Below, one piece after another: positions 8,885-16,908 of a DNA stretch of 64,000 nucleotides. The stretch is from NCBI RefSeq assembly GCF_025642135.1, contig NZ_CP106793.1, forward strand, positions 992,001 through 1,056,000, given 5' to 3'. Source of the stretch: Streptomyces cynarae. Its GTDB lineage: Bacteria; Actinomycetota; Actinomycetes; Streptomycetales; Streptomycetaceae. A program made the position numbers and the translations under genes. The number at the start of each line of letters is the position of its first letter. Position 1 is the stretch's first letter. The notes beneath the pieces are model-generated. The model saw only the letters and a program-made list of their open reading frames with translations, was not told the DNA's origin and searched no databases.

Positions 8885-9607
8885 TCATGTGACGCTGTCG
8901 GCTCTGCGGGGCCACCGCGACACCTCGTCCTGCGGGAAGTCGGCCTCGAGGTCCGGGACCCGGGGCGGCCCCATGAGCACGCAGTCCACGTCCACCACGC
9001 CCTCGACGCCCCGCACCAGCCGTGCGGTGACGGGCACGAGACCGGTGTCGCGGACCCGGCCGGTGAGCCGCACGACGCCGTCCCGCACCTCCACGCGGAT
9101 CGGCTCCAACGGGGCGGGGAACAGACGGGCGACGATCTCGCGGCGGATCTCCTCGGCGATGTCCTCGTCGTCGCGCAGGTACACCTTGAGCAGGTCGGAG
9201 CGGCTGACGATGCCGAGCAGCGTGCCCCCGTCGTCGACCACCGGGAGACGTTTCACCCTGGCCTGGGCCATGGTCCGGGCGGCCTGGGCAAGGGTCGCCT
9301 CCACGTGGACCGTGACGGCGGGCGCGGTCATGAGCTCCTCGGCGGTCACCGCGCCGGCCTTCGCGAGGTCGGCCGCCCGCTCCAGCGACGCGTACCGGCC
9401 GGGTTCGCCGTCGCGGAACTCCTGCTTGCGCAGCAGGTCGGCCTCGGAGACGACGCCGACGACCCGGTCGCCCTCCCGCAGGACGGGCAGGGCGCTGACC
9501 TTCCACTGTCCCATGGCCTTGACGATGTCCTTGAACGTCGCCGCGTGGCCGACGGCGACGACCCTGCGGGTCATGACGTCGCCGACGAGGTGGGGGGTGC
9601 CGTGCAT
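8885..9607 (-). CDS. CBS-pair and BON domain protein, second copy
   Basis: A 240-residue paralog of the protein at 7561-8214, sharing VVAVGHAATFKDIVKAMGQWKV, KVSALPVL, VVGVVSEADLL, LMTAPAVTVH and the BON segment with VVRLTGRV. It has an extra C-terminal tail of about 25 residues. Domain order is CBS1 (8-70), CBS2 (95-150), BON (150-215). It sits between the HTH-PPOX gene (51 bp upstream) and the Rv1733c-like gene (24 bp downstream) on one strand, so an operon is likely. The ligand is presumably an adenosyl nucleotide; this was not determined from sequence. Confidence 0.92.
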   Translation of the reverse strand: MHGTPHLVGDVMTRRVVAVGHAATFKDIVKAMGQWKVSALPVLREGDRVVGVVSEADLLRKQEFRDGEPGRYASLERAADLAKAGAVTAEELMTAPAVTVHVEATLAQAARTMAQARVKRLPVVDDGGTLLGIVSRSDLLKVYLRDDEDIAEEIRREIVARLFPAPLEPIRVEVRDGVVRLTGRVRDTGLVPVTARLVRGVEGVVDVDCVLMGPPRVPDLEADFPQDEVSRWPRRADSVT

Positions 9608-9658
9608 GGTGTCCTCCGATCGGTGCCACAGGCGTCCGGGTGAGGGCCGCCGGCCCGG

Positions 9659-10345
9659 TCACACGGTGATGCGCCGTCCGGTGATTCTGTGGGGATCGAT
9701 ACGGATCCACAGGTCACGTTGCCCGCCCGCCCACGGCGTGCTGTACGCCTGCTCCTCCAACCGCCGTACGGAGTCGGGGTCCGTGACGGTGCGGGCGTGT
9801 CCGCACACCAGCACACTCCAGCCCTGGCTGAACGATCCGTCGATGCGGTCGACCTCGAAGGCCACCTGGGAGTCGGCGGCCTGTGAGGGCACCGCCTCGG
9901 GGGCGGTCCTGAAGACGATCGAGCCGCCGACGACGCCGTAGTTGACGGGAACGATCACCGGCCCCGACTCCGTGGGCACCGCGAGCCGCCCCACGCCGTG
10001 CGTGCGCAGCAGGTCCCGGCACTCCCGGATGCTGAGTTCGGTGAAATTCGGGTGCCCTCCGGCCTGTCCGAGGCCGGGCGGAAGGTCGACGTCCCCGCCG
10101 GTGAGTTCGAGCACGGTGGTCTCCAGTGCGCCGGCCAGCCTCAGCAGGGTGCTGACGCCGGGCGCCGCGGTGGGCTGCTCCTCCAGGTACTGCAGATAGC
10201 TGGAGGCCATGCCGGCCCGGCACGCCGCCTCCTTGCGGGACAGTCCGAGCTCCTCGCGCCGCAGGGCGATCCGGCGTCCGAGATTGCCGGGTGGGTGGTG
10301 ACCCTGGTGACCCTCCACCGCGTCCGGCGATGCGTGTGTGGGCAT
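9659..10345 (-). CDS. HTH-XRE / pyridoxamine-5'-phosphate-oxidase-like fusion protein
   Basis: A 228-residue two-domain protein. Residues about 22-80 form an XRE-type helix-turn-helix (LGRRIALRREELGLSRKEAACRAGM, with SYLQYLEE as recognition region). Residues about 105-225 form a split-barrel flavin-binding PPOX-like domain (LLRTHGVGRLAVPTESG, VIVPVNYGVVGGSIVFRT). The fusion occurs in actinobacteria near hypoxia genes and could be a flavin- or redox-sensing repressor; that is inference. It lies 19 bp after the alcohol dehydrogenase gene and is probably in its operon. Confidence 0.88.
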   Translation of the reverse strand: MPTHASPDAVEGHQGHHPPGNLGRRIALRREELGLSRKEAACRAGMASSYLQYLEEQPTAAPGVSTLLRLAGALETTVLELTGGDVDLPPGLGQAGGHPNFTELSIRECRDLLRTHGVGRLAVPTESGPVIVPVNYGVVGGSIVFRTAPEAVPSQAADSQVAFEVDRIDGSFSQGWSVLVCGHARTVTDPDSVRRLEEQAYSTPWAGGQRDLWIRIDPHRITGRRITV

Positions 10346-10364
10346 GGCGCGTCACTTCCTTCGG

Positions 10365-11432
10365 TCAGGTCGCCCGGACGGCGACGACTTCGTGCTGCTC
10401 CCCGCCCAGTACGACCTTGAGCGCGCCGGTGTCGGCGCCCCGGCCGAAGACGTCGTACGCCTCCTCCATCCGGTCCAGCGGGAAGGTGTGCGTGACCAGC
10501 GACGAGGTGGGCAGCCGGCCGGCGGCCGCCATCCGCAGCAGTGTGGGCGTGGAGTAGGTGTCGACCAGACCGGTGGTGATGGTGACGTTCCTGCTCCACA
10601 GGTCCTCCAGGTGCAGGGTCACGGGCCGCCCGTGCACGCCGACGTTGGCGATGTGCCCGCCGGGCCGCACCACGCGTGTGCACAGCTCGAAGCTCTCCGG
10701 CACGCCGACCGCCTCGATGACCACGTCCGCGCCCAGTCCGTCGGTGAGGTCGGCGATCAGCTCCTGGGCGTCGACGGGGTCGGCCAGGGCGTCGGCGCCG
10801 AGCCCCTTGGCGGCGTCCAGCCGCATCGCGGCCGGGTCCACGGCGACGATCCGCTCGGGGGCGAACAGCCGGGCGGTGGCGATCGCCGCGAGCCCGATGG
10901 GGCCGGCTCCGACGACGACCACGCTGTCCCCGGGGCGGACGTGTCCGTTGAGCACGCCCACCTCGTAGGCGGTGGGGAAGATGTCCGCGAGCAGCACGGC
11001 GTCCTTGCCGTCGACCGTGCCGGGCATGGCGTGCACGGACAGGTCGGCGTGGGGCACCCGGACGTACTCGGCCTGCGTTCCGTCGATGACATGCCCGAGG
11101 GTCCAGCCGCCGCCTCCGCGGCACTGGCCGTACGTCCGCTCCCAGCAGTAGCCGCACCGGCCGCAGGCCGTGATGCAGGAGACCAGGACGCGCTCCCCCG
11201 GCTGCACGGCGTGCAGGTCCCGTCCGGCCTCCACGATCTCGCCGACCGCCTCGTGCCCCAGCACCGTGCCGGGGCGCACCTCGGGCACGTCGCCCTTGAG
11301 GATGTGCAGATCCGTCCCGCAGATGGTGGTGGTCTCGACGCGCACGATCGCGTCGGTGGATTCCTTGATGTCCGGGTCCGGGACCTCCTCCCAGGCGGAC
11401 TTTCCCGGGCCGTGGAAGACGAAGCCCTTCAT
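10365..11432 (-). CDS. Zinc-dependent alcohol dehydrogenase (MDR family)
   Basis: A 355-residue NAD(P)-dependent dehydrogenase. The catalytic zinc ligands are in TTICGTDLH and the GHEAVGEI motif, the structural zinc lobe is CGRCGYCWERTYGQC, and the Rossmann motif is VVVVGAGPIGLAA at about residue 170. Substrate is not deducible; close relatives oxidise or reduce simple alcohols. The ATG at 11432 has a strong GGAGGAAGGA site. In the mRNA leader a hairpin (11452-11473) and a candidate OsdR operator 132 bp upstream are visible. With phosphoketolase next to it, it may dispose of acetaldehyde or reductant under low oxygen. Confidence 0.92.
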   Translation of the reverse strand: MKGFVFHGPGKSAWEEVPDPDIKESTDAIVRVETTTICGTDLHILKGDVPEVRPGTVLGHEAVGEIVEAGRDLHAVQPGERVLVSCITACGRCGYCWERTYGQCRGGGGWTLGHVIDGTQAEYVRVPHADLSVHAMPGTVDGKDAVLLADIFPTAYEVGVLNGHVRPGDSVVVVGAGPIGLAAIATARLFAPERIVAVDPAAMRLDAAKGLGADALADPVDAQELIADLTDGLGADVVIEAVGVPESFELCTRVVRPGGHIANVGVHGRPVTLHLEDLWSRNVTITTGLVDTYSTPTLLRMAAAGRLPTSSLVTHTFPLDRMEEAYDVFGRGADTGALKVVLGGEQHEVVAVRAT

Positions 11433-11451
11433 GACGATCCTTCCTTCCTCC

Positions 11452-11473
11452 CCCCGGGCGCCAGGGCCCGGGG
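11452..11473 (-). promoter_or_regulatory. Hairpin in the alcohol dehydrogenase leader
   Basis: CCCCGGGC and GCCCGGGG form a perfect 8-bp stem with a 6-base loop, ending about 20 bases before the ATG and directly upstream of the ribosome-binding site. It could affect translation or mRNA stability; no ligand class is recognisable. Confidence 0.4.
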
Positions 11474-11563
11474 ACCGTCCGGAAGCCGGTACGGCGGTAC
11501 ATCCGGCGTCGAGCCGGACTTCCCCATCACATCCAGCTTGTCCCACCTTGCGGGGTTCTGCTT

Positions 11564-11577
11564 GGGCCGGTCGGCCC
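11564..11577. promoter_or_regulatory. Candidate OsdR/DevR-type operator before the alcohol dehydrogenase operon
   Basis: GGGCCGGTCGGCCC, 132 bp before the alcohol dehydrogenase ATG. Together with three flanking bases (CTT) it is identical over 17 bases to the site before the response-regulator gene at 16061. Confidence 0.6.
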
Positions 11578-11651
11578 CCGATCACCGGCCGGCCCTGGCG
11601 GACCGCACGAACTGGATGCGAACGGGCCTTTCGAGTACCCCTCTGCGCGCC

Positions 11652-11714
11652 CCTGCCGCTCCGGAGGTCACGCCTGCTGCTCCGGAGGCCACGTCCGCCG
11701 CTCCGGAGGCCGCT
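11652..11714. repeat. Three 21-bp tandem repeats
   Basis: Units at 11652-11672, 11673-11693 and 11694-11714 share GCYGCTCCGGAGGYCRCG with few changes. They lie 40 bp beyond the phosphoketolase stop. The CTCCGGAG core is self-complementary, so several small hairpins could form after the phosphoketolase gene. Confidence 0.75.
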
Positions 11715-11752
11715 CCTGCCCCCAGGAGGTCCCCGGTCCCGGACGGGTGGGG

Positions 11753-14131
11753 TCAGGACGCCCAGGTCCAGTCCGCGACCTCCGGCATGTCCGTACCGTG
11801 ATCGCGGATCCACGCCTCGTGGCGGGTGCGGGCGTCGGCCATCTGCTGGCGCACGGCGGCGGCACGCACCGCGAGGCCGGGGACGCGGTCGATGACGTCC
11901 ATGACCAGGCGGTAGCGGTCGAGGTCGTTGCGGACCACCATGTCGAACGGCGTGGTCGTGGTCCCGGCCTCCTTGTAGCCGCGCACGTGCAGGTTCCGGT
12001 GGCCGGTGCGGCGGTAGGCCAGGCGGTGGATCAGCCACGGGTAGCCGTGGTAGGCGAAGATCACGGGCTTGTCGGCGGTGAACAGACCGTCGTACTCGAA
12101 GTCCGACATGCCGTGCGGATGTTCCTCGCGCGGCATCAGCCGGGCCATGTCGACCACGTTGACCACTCGGACCGCGAGCTCGGGCAGGTGCCTGCGCAGT
12201 AGTTGCGCGGCGGCCAGCACCTCCTGCGTCGGCACGTCTCCGGCGCAGGCGAGGACCACGTCGGGCTCTGCGCCGTTCTCGGTGCCCGCCCACTCCCAGA
12301 TCCCGGCGCCGCGCGCACAGTGGGCGCGGGCCTGGTCCAGGGACAGCCAGTCGAAGCACGGCTGCTTGCCCGCCACGATCACGTTGACGTAGTCGCGGCT
12401 GCGCAGGGCGTGGTCCGCGACGGACAGCAGTGTGTTGGCGTCCGGCGGCAGATAGACCCGGACCACCTCCGGGCTCTTGTTGAGCACGTGGTCGACGAAG
12501 CCGGGGTCCTGGTGGGAGAAGCCGTTGTGGTCCTGGCGCCACACGTGCGAGGTCAGCAGGTAGTTGAGGGAGGCGATGGGGGCGCGCCAGGGCAGCCGCC
12601 GGGAGGTCTTCAGCCACTTGATGTGCTGGTTGACCATCGAGTCGACGATGTGCACGAACGCCTCGTAGCAGGAGAACAGCCCGTGGCGGCCGGTGAGGAG
12701 GTATCCCTCCAGCCAGCCCTGGCAGAGGTGTTCGGACAGGACCTCCATCACACGGCCGTGCCGGTCGAGGTGTTCGTCGACCTGGAGCACCTGGGCCTGC
12801 CAGGCCTTGCCGCTGGCGTCGAGGACGGCCTGCAGCCGGTTGGAGGCGGTCTCGTCCGGGCCGACCAGGCGGAAGTCCCGCCGCGTCGCGGTGTCCTTCA
12901 TGATCTGTCGCAGCAGGGCGCCGAGGACGCGGGTGGGTTCGTGCAGGGCCGAGCCCGGCTTCTCGACGGGTACCGCGAAGTCGTCAAGGGACGGGATGGG
13001 CAGACCCCGCACGAGCAGCCCGCCGTTGGCGTGCGGGGTGGCGCCGAGCCTGCGGGCACCGGAGGGCACGCAGGCGAGCACGTCGGCACGCGGGCGGCCG
13101 TCGGCGCCGAAGAGTTCCTCGGGCCGGTACGACTTCAGCCAGGCCTCCAGCTGGCGCAGATGCTCGGGGTTCTCCCGGACACCCGCCAGCGGCACCTGGT
13201 GCGAGCGCCAGGTCCCGGCGACCGGTTCGCCGTCCACCTCGGCGGGCCCGGTCCAGCCCTTGGGGGTGCGCAGCACGATCACCGGCCAGTGCGGCCGCTC
13301 GGCCCCCTCGTCCTCGCGTGCCGTGCGCTGCAGTTCGGCGATGCGGTCCAGGGCGGCGTCGAAGGCCTCCGCCATGGCGCGGTGCACCTGGAGGGGGTCG
13401 TCGCTGGTGACGTGGATCGGCTCGTGGCCGTACCCCCGCAGAAGTTCGTCGAGTTCGGGTTCCGGGAGCCGGGCCAGGACGGTGGGGTTGGCGATCTTGT
13501 AGCCGTTGAGGTGGAGGATCGGCAGGACGGCGCCGTCGTGGACGGGGTCGAGGAACTTGTTGGAGTGCCAGGAGGCGGCAAGCGGACCGGTCTCCGCCTC
13601 GCCGTCACCGATCACGCAGGCGACCACCAGGTCCGGGTTGTCGAAGGCGGCTCCGTAGGCGTGGGCGAGCGAGTAGCCGAGTTCGCCGCCCTCGTGGATG
13701 GAGCCCGGCACGTCCGGTGCGACATGGCTGGGTACGCCGCCCGGGAAGGAGAACTGTTTGAACAGCTTCGCCATCCCCTCCGCGTCCCGTGTCACGTCCG
13801 GGTAGGTCTCGCTGTAGCTGCCCTCCAGCCAGGAGCCCGCGAACACGGACGGCCCTCCGTGCCCGGGCCCCCAGATGCACAGGGCGTTCAGGTCGCGCGC
13901 CTTGATGACCCGGTTGAGGTGGGTGTACACGAGGTTGAGCCCGGGCGAGGTGCCCCAGTGGCCGAGGAGGCGGGGTTTGATGTGCTCGGGCCTGAGGGGC
14001 TCGGTCAGCAGCGGGTTGGACATCAGGTAGATCTGACCGGCGGCCAGGTAGTTGGCGGCCCGCCAGTGGGCGTCAAGGGTGCGCAGTTCCTCGTCGGTCA
14101 GTACGGTGCCGGGGTGCTCGGCGTCGGGCAT
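11753..14131 (-). CDS. xfp: Phosphoketolase (xylulose-5-phosphate/fructose-6-phosphate)
   Basis: Thiamine-diphosphate enzyme that cleaves xylulose-5-phosphate or fructose-6-phosphate to acetyl-phosphate, giving ATP or acetyl units without the pyruvate dehydrogenase step. The protein has 792 residues, normal length. Visible family motifs are [46 protein letters not shown], the TPP-binding [14 protein letters not shown], and [17 protein letters not shown]. The ATG at 14131 has GGAG six bases upstream; a GTG at 14143 is in frame but has no such site. The universal stress gene lies 159 bp upstream on the same strand. Xfp next to stress genes fits an oxygen-limited carbon route. Confidence 0.96.
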   Translation of the reverse strand: MPDAEHPGTVLTDEELRTLDAHWRAANYLAAGQIYLMSNPLLTEPLRPEHIKPRLLGHWGTSPGLNLVYTHLNRVIKARDLNALCIWGPGHGGPSVFAGSWLEGSYSETYPDVTRDAEGMAKLFKQFSFPGGVPSHVAPDVPGSIHEGGELGYSLAHAYGAAFDNPDLVVACVIGDGEAETGPLAASWHSNKFLDPVHDGAVLPILHLNGYKIANPTVLARLPEPELDELLRGYGHEPIHVTSDDPLQVHRAMAEAFDAALDRIAELQRTAREDEGAERPHWPVIVLRTPKGWTGPAEVDGEPVAGTWRSHQVPLAGVRENPEHLRQLEAWLKSYRPEELFGADGRPRADVLACVPSGARRLGATPHANGGLLVRGLPIPSLDDFAVPVEKPGSALHEPTRVLGALLRQIMKDTATRRDFRLVGPDETASNRLQAVLDASGKAWQAQVLQVDEHLDRHGRVMEVLSEHLCQGWLEGYLLTGRHGLFSCYEAFVHIVDSMVNQHIKWLKTSRRLPWRAPIASLNYLLTSHVWRQDHNGFSHQDPGFVDHVLNKSPEVVRVYLPPDANTLLSVADHALRSRDYVNVIVAGKQPCFDWLSLDQARAHCARGAGIWEWAGTENGAEPDVVLACAGDVPTQEVLAAAQLLRRHLPELAVRVVNVVDMARLMPREEHPHGMSDFEYDGLFTADKPVIFAYHGYPWLIHRLAYRRTGHRNLHVRGYKEAGTTTTPFDMVVRNDLDRYRLVMDVIDRVPGLAVRAAAVRQQMADARTRHEAWIRDHGTDMPEVADWTWAS

Positions 14132-14290
14132 CGGTGACTCCACACGTCGTCGGGGTGTTCATCGGGCGCGGCGGGCTGGGGTACCCGTTGCGCGGGGATA
14201 CGAACGCCGCCGGTCCCGTCCGCCGGGGGGCGACGGCGACCGGGCAGACGGCACGGTGCAGCGGGGTGGACCGCCGTCCCGAGGCCGGTG

Positions 14291-15178
14291 TCAGGCATGC
14301 GGGACGACGGCGACCGGACAGGCCACATGGTGGAGCACGGCGTGCGCGACGGAGCCGATGTGCGGGCCGAACACGCCGTCCCGCGTCCGGCGCCCCACGA
14401 CGACGAGACAGGCGCGGGTGGAGGCACGCACCAGCTGCGGGGCGGGGCGGCCCGTGGAGACGGTCTCGGACACCGGGACCCCGGGGAACTTCTCGCGCCA
14501 GGGCCGCAGCGCTGCGTTCACGAGGTGTTCCTGTTCGGCCAGCACCTCCGGCCCCCCGGCCGCGTGCGCATGGACGTCGCCGACGGCGTGCACCACGTGC
14601 AGCGCGGTGCCGCGGCGGCGGGCCGAGTCGAAGGCGAACTCGATCGGCTCGTCGAGCCGGTGCCGCGGGTCCAGCCCGAGCACGACGTCGCGGTAGGGGA
14701 TCTCGGGGATCTCCTCGGGCGAGACGCCGTCCAGGGCCGGAAGGTGCTCATCGGCGGAGGCCTCACCGGCGCGTACGAGCACCACGGGGCGCGCTGCCCT
14801 GGCGACGACACGCTGGGACACCCAGCCGACCACGAACCCGGCGACGCGGCCCAGACCACGGGATCCGAGCACCAGCATCTCCGCATCCCCGGCCGCGGCG
14901 AGCAACGCGGTCACCGGGGACTCGGCCGGCAGAAGTGCCTCCACCTCCAGCCCCGGATGCGCGGCGCGCACGCTGCGCACGGCCCGCTCCAGGATCTGCT
15001 CCCCCAGCTCGCGCCGGTCGTCCCCGTACCCGCCGGACGGCGCCGGGAGCGGCTGCCGCCTCCAGGCGTGGACGACGTGGAGCGGCGCTCCCCGGCGCAG
15101 TGCCTCCCGGGCGGCCCAGTGGGCGGCCGCGAGGCTCTCGCCGGACGCGTCGACTCCCGCGGTGACCGGCCGGACCAT
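14291..15178 (-). CDS. Universal stress protein, tandem Usp domains
   Basis: A 295-residue cytoplasmic protein with two Usp domains (about residues 4-140 and 160-294). Each carries a nucleotide-binding signature: GSRGLGRVAGFVVGWVSQ in the first and VGRRTRDGVFGPHIGSVAH in the second. The start MVRPVTAGVDASGES is typical; the longer frame to 15277 is not supported. Tandem Usp proteins are hallmarks of DosR/OsdR-type regulons. The gene is divergent from the second CNB gene, and the shared 289-bp gap contains two GGCC-N4-GGCC elements. Downstream on the strand is phosphoketolase. Confidence 0.94.
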   Translation of the reverse strand: MVRPVTAGVDASGESLAAAHWAAREALRRGAPLHVVHAWRRQPLPAPSGGYGDDRRELGEQILERAVRSVRAAHPGLEVEALLPAESPVTALLAAAGDAEMLVLGSRGLGRVAGFVVGWVSQRVVARAARPVVLVRAGEASADEHLPALDGVSPEEIPEIPYRDVVLGLDPRHRLDEPIEFAFDSARRRGTALHVVHAVGDVHAHAAGGPEVLAEQEHLVNAALRPWREKFPGVPVSETVSTGRPAPQLVRASTRACLVVVGRRTRDGVFGPHIGSVAHAVLHHVACPVAVVPHA

Positions 15179-15267
15179 GGCGCGCACCTCCTGTCCGGGC
15201 TCTGCTGTTCCTGCGTCGAGCCTGGCGCGGGAACGGCGCCGCGCGCAGGGGCCGCAGGGACCCATCA

Positions 15268-15283
15268 GGGGGCCCAACGGCCC
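15268..15283. promoter_or_regulatory. Degenerate candidate OsdR/DevR-type site before the stress protein gene
   Basis: GGGGGCCCAACGGCCC keeps the GGCC-N4-GGCC arms but not the spacer of the strong sites. It is 90 bp before the universal stress protein ATG. Confidence 0.35.
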
Positions 15284-15383
15284 AACGCCCCCACGCCCGG
15301 CCCGTCACCTCCCGGTGCCCCGGCCGGGCCCATGACCCCAGGTGGCCGGGGTCGCCGACGCGGTGCCGGACGTCCCGGCCCGG

Positions 15384-15397
15384 GGGCCGTGTGGCCC
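15384..15397. promoter_or_regulatory. Candidate OsdR/DevR-type site before the second CNB gene
   Basis: GGGCCGTGTGGCCC, with perfect GGGCC/GGCCC arms and a 4-base spacer, ends 71 bp before the ATG at 15468. It lies in the divergent region shared with the universal stress protein gene. Confidence 0.5.
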
Positions 15398-15467
15398 ATG
15401 GCCCGGAAACGGGAGGCGGGGTCACGCTGGGAGCGTCGGGTCCCCACGCCGCCCCCTGGAGGCCGTG

Positions 15468-15932
15468 ATGAACGCTCCCCCCGCGACCAGCATGCTGCGC
15501 GCGCTGCCCTTCGCGCACCGCGAGCGGCTGATGCGCAGCGCCCGTGAGGTGTCCTTCCCACAGGGAACCCGCCTGTGCGTGGAGGGCGGACGCGCCGACC
15601 GTTTCTGGATCATCCGCTCCGGCACCGTGGACCTCGATCTGCACGTGCCCGGCCGCCGCGCCGCGGTCATCGAGACCCTGGGACACGACGAACTCCTCGG
15701 ATGGTCCTGGTTGTTCGGGCCGCACGCCTGGCACCTGGGCGCCGAGACGACGACACCGGTGCGGGCGTACGAGTTCGACGCCGCAGCGGTCCGCTCGATG
15801 TGCCAGGACGACCCGGTGCTCGGCTTCGCGGTCGCCCAGTGGATGGGGGGCATCCTGTCCCACCGCCTCGGCTCGGAACGCACCCGGCTGCTGGACCTGT
15901 ACGCCCCCTACGGCAGCGGCAGCTTCGGGTGA
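15468..15932 (+). CDS. Cyclic nucleotide-binding (CNB) domain protein, second copy
   Basis: A 154-residue paralog of the protein at 7057-7512, sharing AHRERLMRSAREVSF, RADRFWIIRSGTVDLD, GHDELLGWSW and the terminal RLLDLYAPYGSGS. It consists of a single CNB fold with no DNA-binding domain. CTGGAGG precedes the ATG. It is divergent from the universal stress gene and 237 bp upstream of the response regulator on the same strand. Family knowledge gives no ligand; the preserved C-terminal tail in both copies suggests it contacts a common partner. Confidence 0.85.
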   Translation: MNAPPATSMLRALPFAHRERLMRSAREVSFPQGTRLCVEGGRADRFWIIRSGTVDLDLHVPGRRAAVIETLGHDELLGWSWLFGPHAWHLGAETTTPVRAYEFDAAAVRSMCQDDPVLGFAVAQWMGGILSHRLGSERTRLLDLYAPYGSGSFG

Positions 15933-16060
15933 CGAGGACCCGGCAAGGGCGTGGTGACGGGGACGGTCCCTCCGAGGGACGGCGGTCCCTCCGGGGACGG
16001 CTCGCCGCTGGGCTGCCGGTCCGCGGCGTGTGGGCCGAGAAGGGCGCACGGCGGCGACTT

Positions 16061-16074
16061 GGGCCGGTCGGCCC
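16061..16074. promoter_or_regulatory. Candidate OsdR/DevR-type operator before the response-regulator gene
   Basis: GGGCCGGTCGGCCC ends 96 bp before the response-regulator ATG and is identical to the site at 11564-11577, including the preceding CTT. It would imply autoregulation of the two-component system. Confidence 0.6.
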
Positions 16075-16169
16075 TAGTGCGTGCGGGCGAGGCGCGTGAT
16101 GATCGTCGACAGTGGGCGGCCGGCGGTCCGTCCTTCGGCAGAGGTTCGACAGGGGAACGAGGAGTCGTC

Positions 16170-16871
16170 ATGGCCGAGGCGCGCACCTTCAGCGAGCAGG
16201 ACCCGATCCGGGTGTTCCTGCTGGACGACCACGAGGTCGTGCGGCGTGGCCTGGCCGACCTGCTGGACGCCGAACCCGACATCTCGGTGGTCGGGGACGC
16301 CGACACCGTCGAACACGCGCTCGCCCGTGGCCCGGCGGTGCGGCCGGATGTGGCCGTCCTCGACGTGCGCCTGCCGGACGGCGACGGCATCACCGTCTGC
16401 CGTGAGCTGCGCAGCCACATGCCGGAGCTGGCCTGTCTGATGCTGACCTCGTTCGACGACGAGGACGCGCTGCTCGACGCGATCATGGCGGGCGCCTCAG
16501 GGTACGTCCTGAAGCAGATCAGGGGCTCCGACCTGGTGTCCGCGGTCCGCACCGTCGCCTCCGGCCAGTCGATGCTCGACCCGGCGACGACCGCGCGGCT
16601 GATGCACTCGCTGCGCGCCGACCCCGCCGAGCAGCCGGCCCTGTCACCCGAACTGGCGAGCCTGTCCCCGCGCGAGCGTGACATCCTCGCGCTGATCGGG
16701 GACGGGCTGACCAACCGGGAGATCGGCAAGAGGCTCTATCTGTCGGAGAAGACGGTCAAGAACCACATCTCGAGGCTGCTGGCCAAGCTGGGCGTGCAGC
16801 GCCGCGTCCAGGCGGCAGTCCTCGCCACCCATCTGGAACCGTCCGAATCGGCGGAACGCACCGCCCGCTGA
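16170..16871 (+). CDS. osdR: LuxR-family response regulator of the DevR/DosR (OsdR) type
   Basis: A 233-residue two-domain regulator. The receiver domain (about 12-130) has acidic pocket D19/D20, phosphoacceptor D65 (VAVLDVRLPDGDG), T93 and K115. The LuxR helix-turn-helix (about 165-225) reads LSPRERDILALIGDGLTNREIG and LSEKTVKNHISRLLAKLGV. GAGGAG precedes the ATG. The kinase gene is convergent, ending 38 bp downstream. Content of the block (Usp, CBS, Rv1733c-like, HTH-PPOX) matches the SCO0203/SCO0204 OsdK/OsdR region of S. coelicolor and the DosR regulon, so I assign orthology with good but not full confidence. Confidence 0.88.
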   Translation: MAEARTFSEQDPIRVFLLDDHEVVRRGLADLLDAEPDISVVGDADTVEHALARGPAVRPDVAVLDVRLPDGDGITVCRELRSHMPELACLMLTSFDDEDALLDAIMAGASGYVLKQIRGSDLVSAVRTVASGQSMLDPATTARLMHSLRADPAEQPALSPELASLSPRERDILALIGDGLTNREIGKRLYLSEKTVKNHISRLLAKLGVQRRVQAAVLATHLEPSESAERTAR

Positions 16872-16908
16872 GCCGTACCGTAGGCGCTTCGGGACGCCGC
16901 ACCGCCAG

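Larger units (their letters stand above)
11433..11752. other. 320-bp intergenic stretch
   Basis: Lies between the phosphoketolase stop and the alcohol dehydrogenase start. It holds three structures: a leader hairpin CCCCGGGC-GCCAGG-GCCCGGGG at 11452-11473, the candidate operator at 11564-11577, and a three-unit tandem repeat at 11652-11714. No gene is supported in it. Confidence 0.7.

Noticed and set aside
14134..15165. Plus-strand frame of 343 codons opposite the universal stress gene
   Set aside because: More than a third Arg, no domain, antisense to a clear tandem Usp gene.
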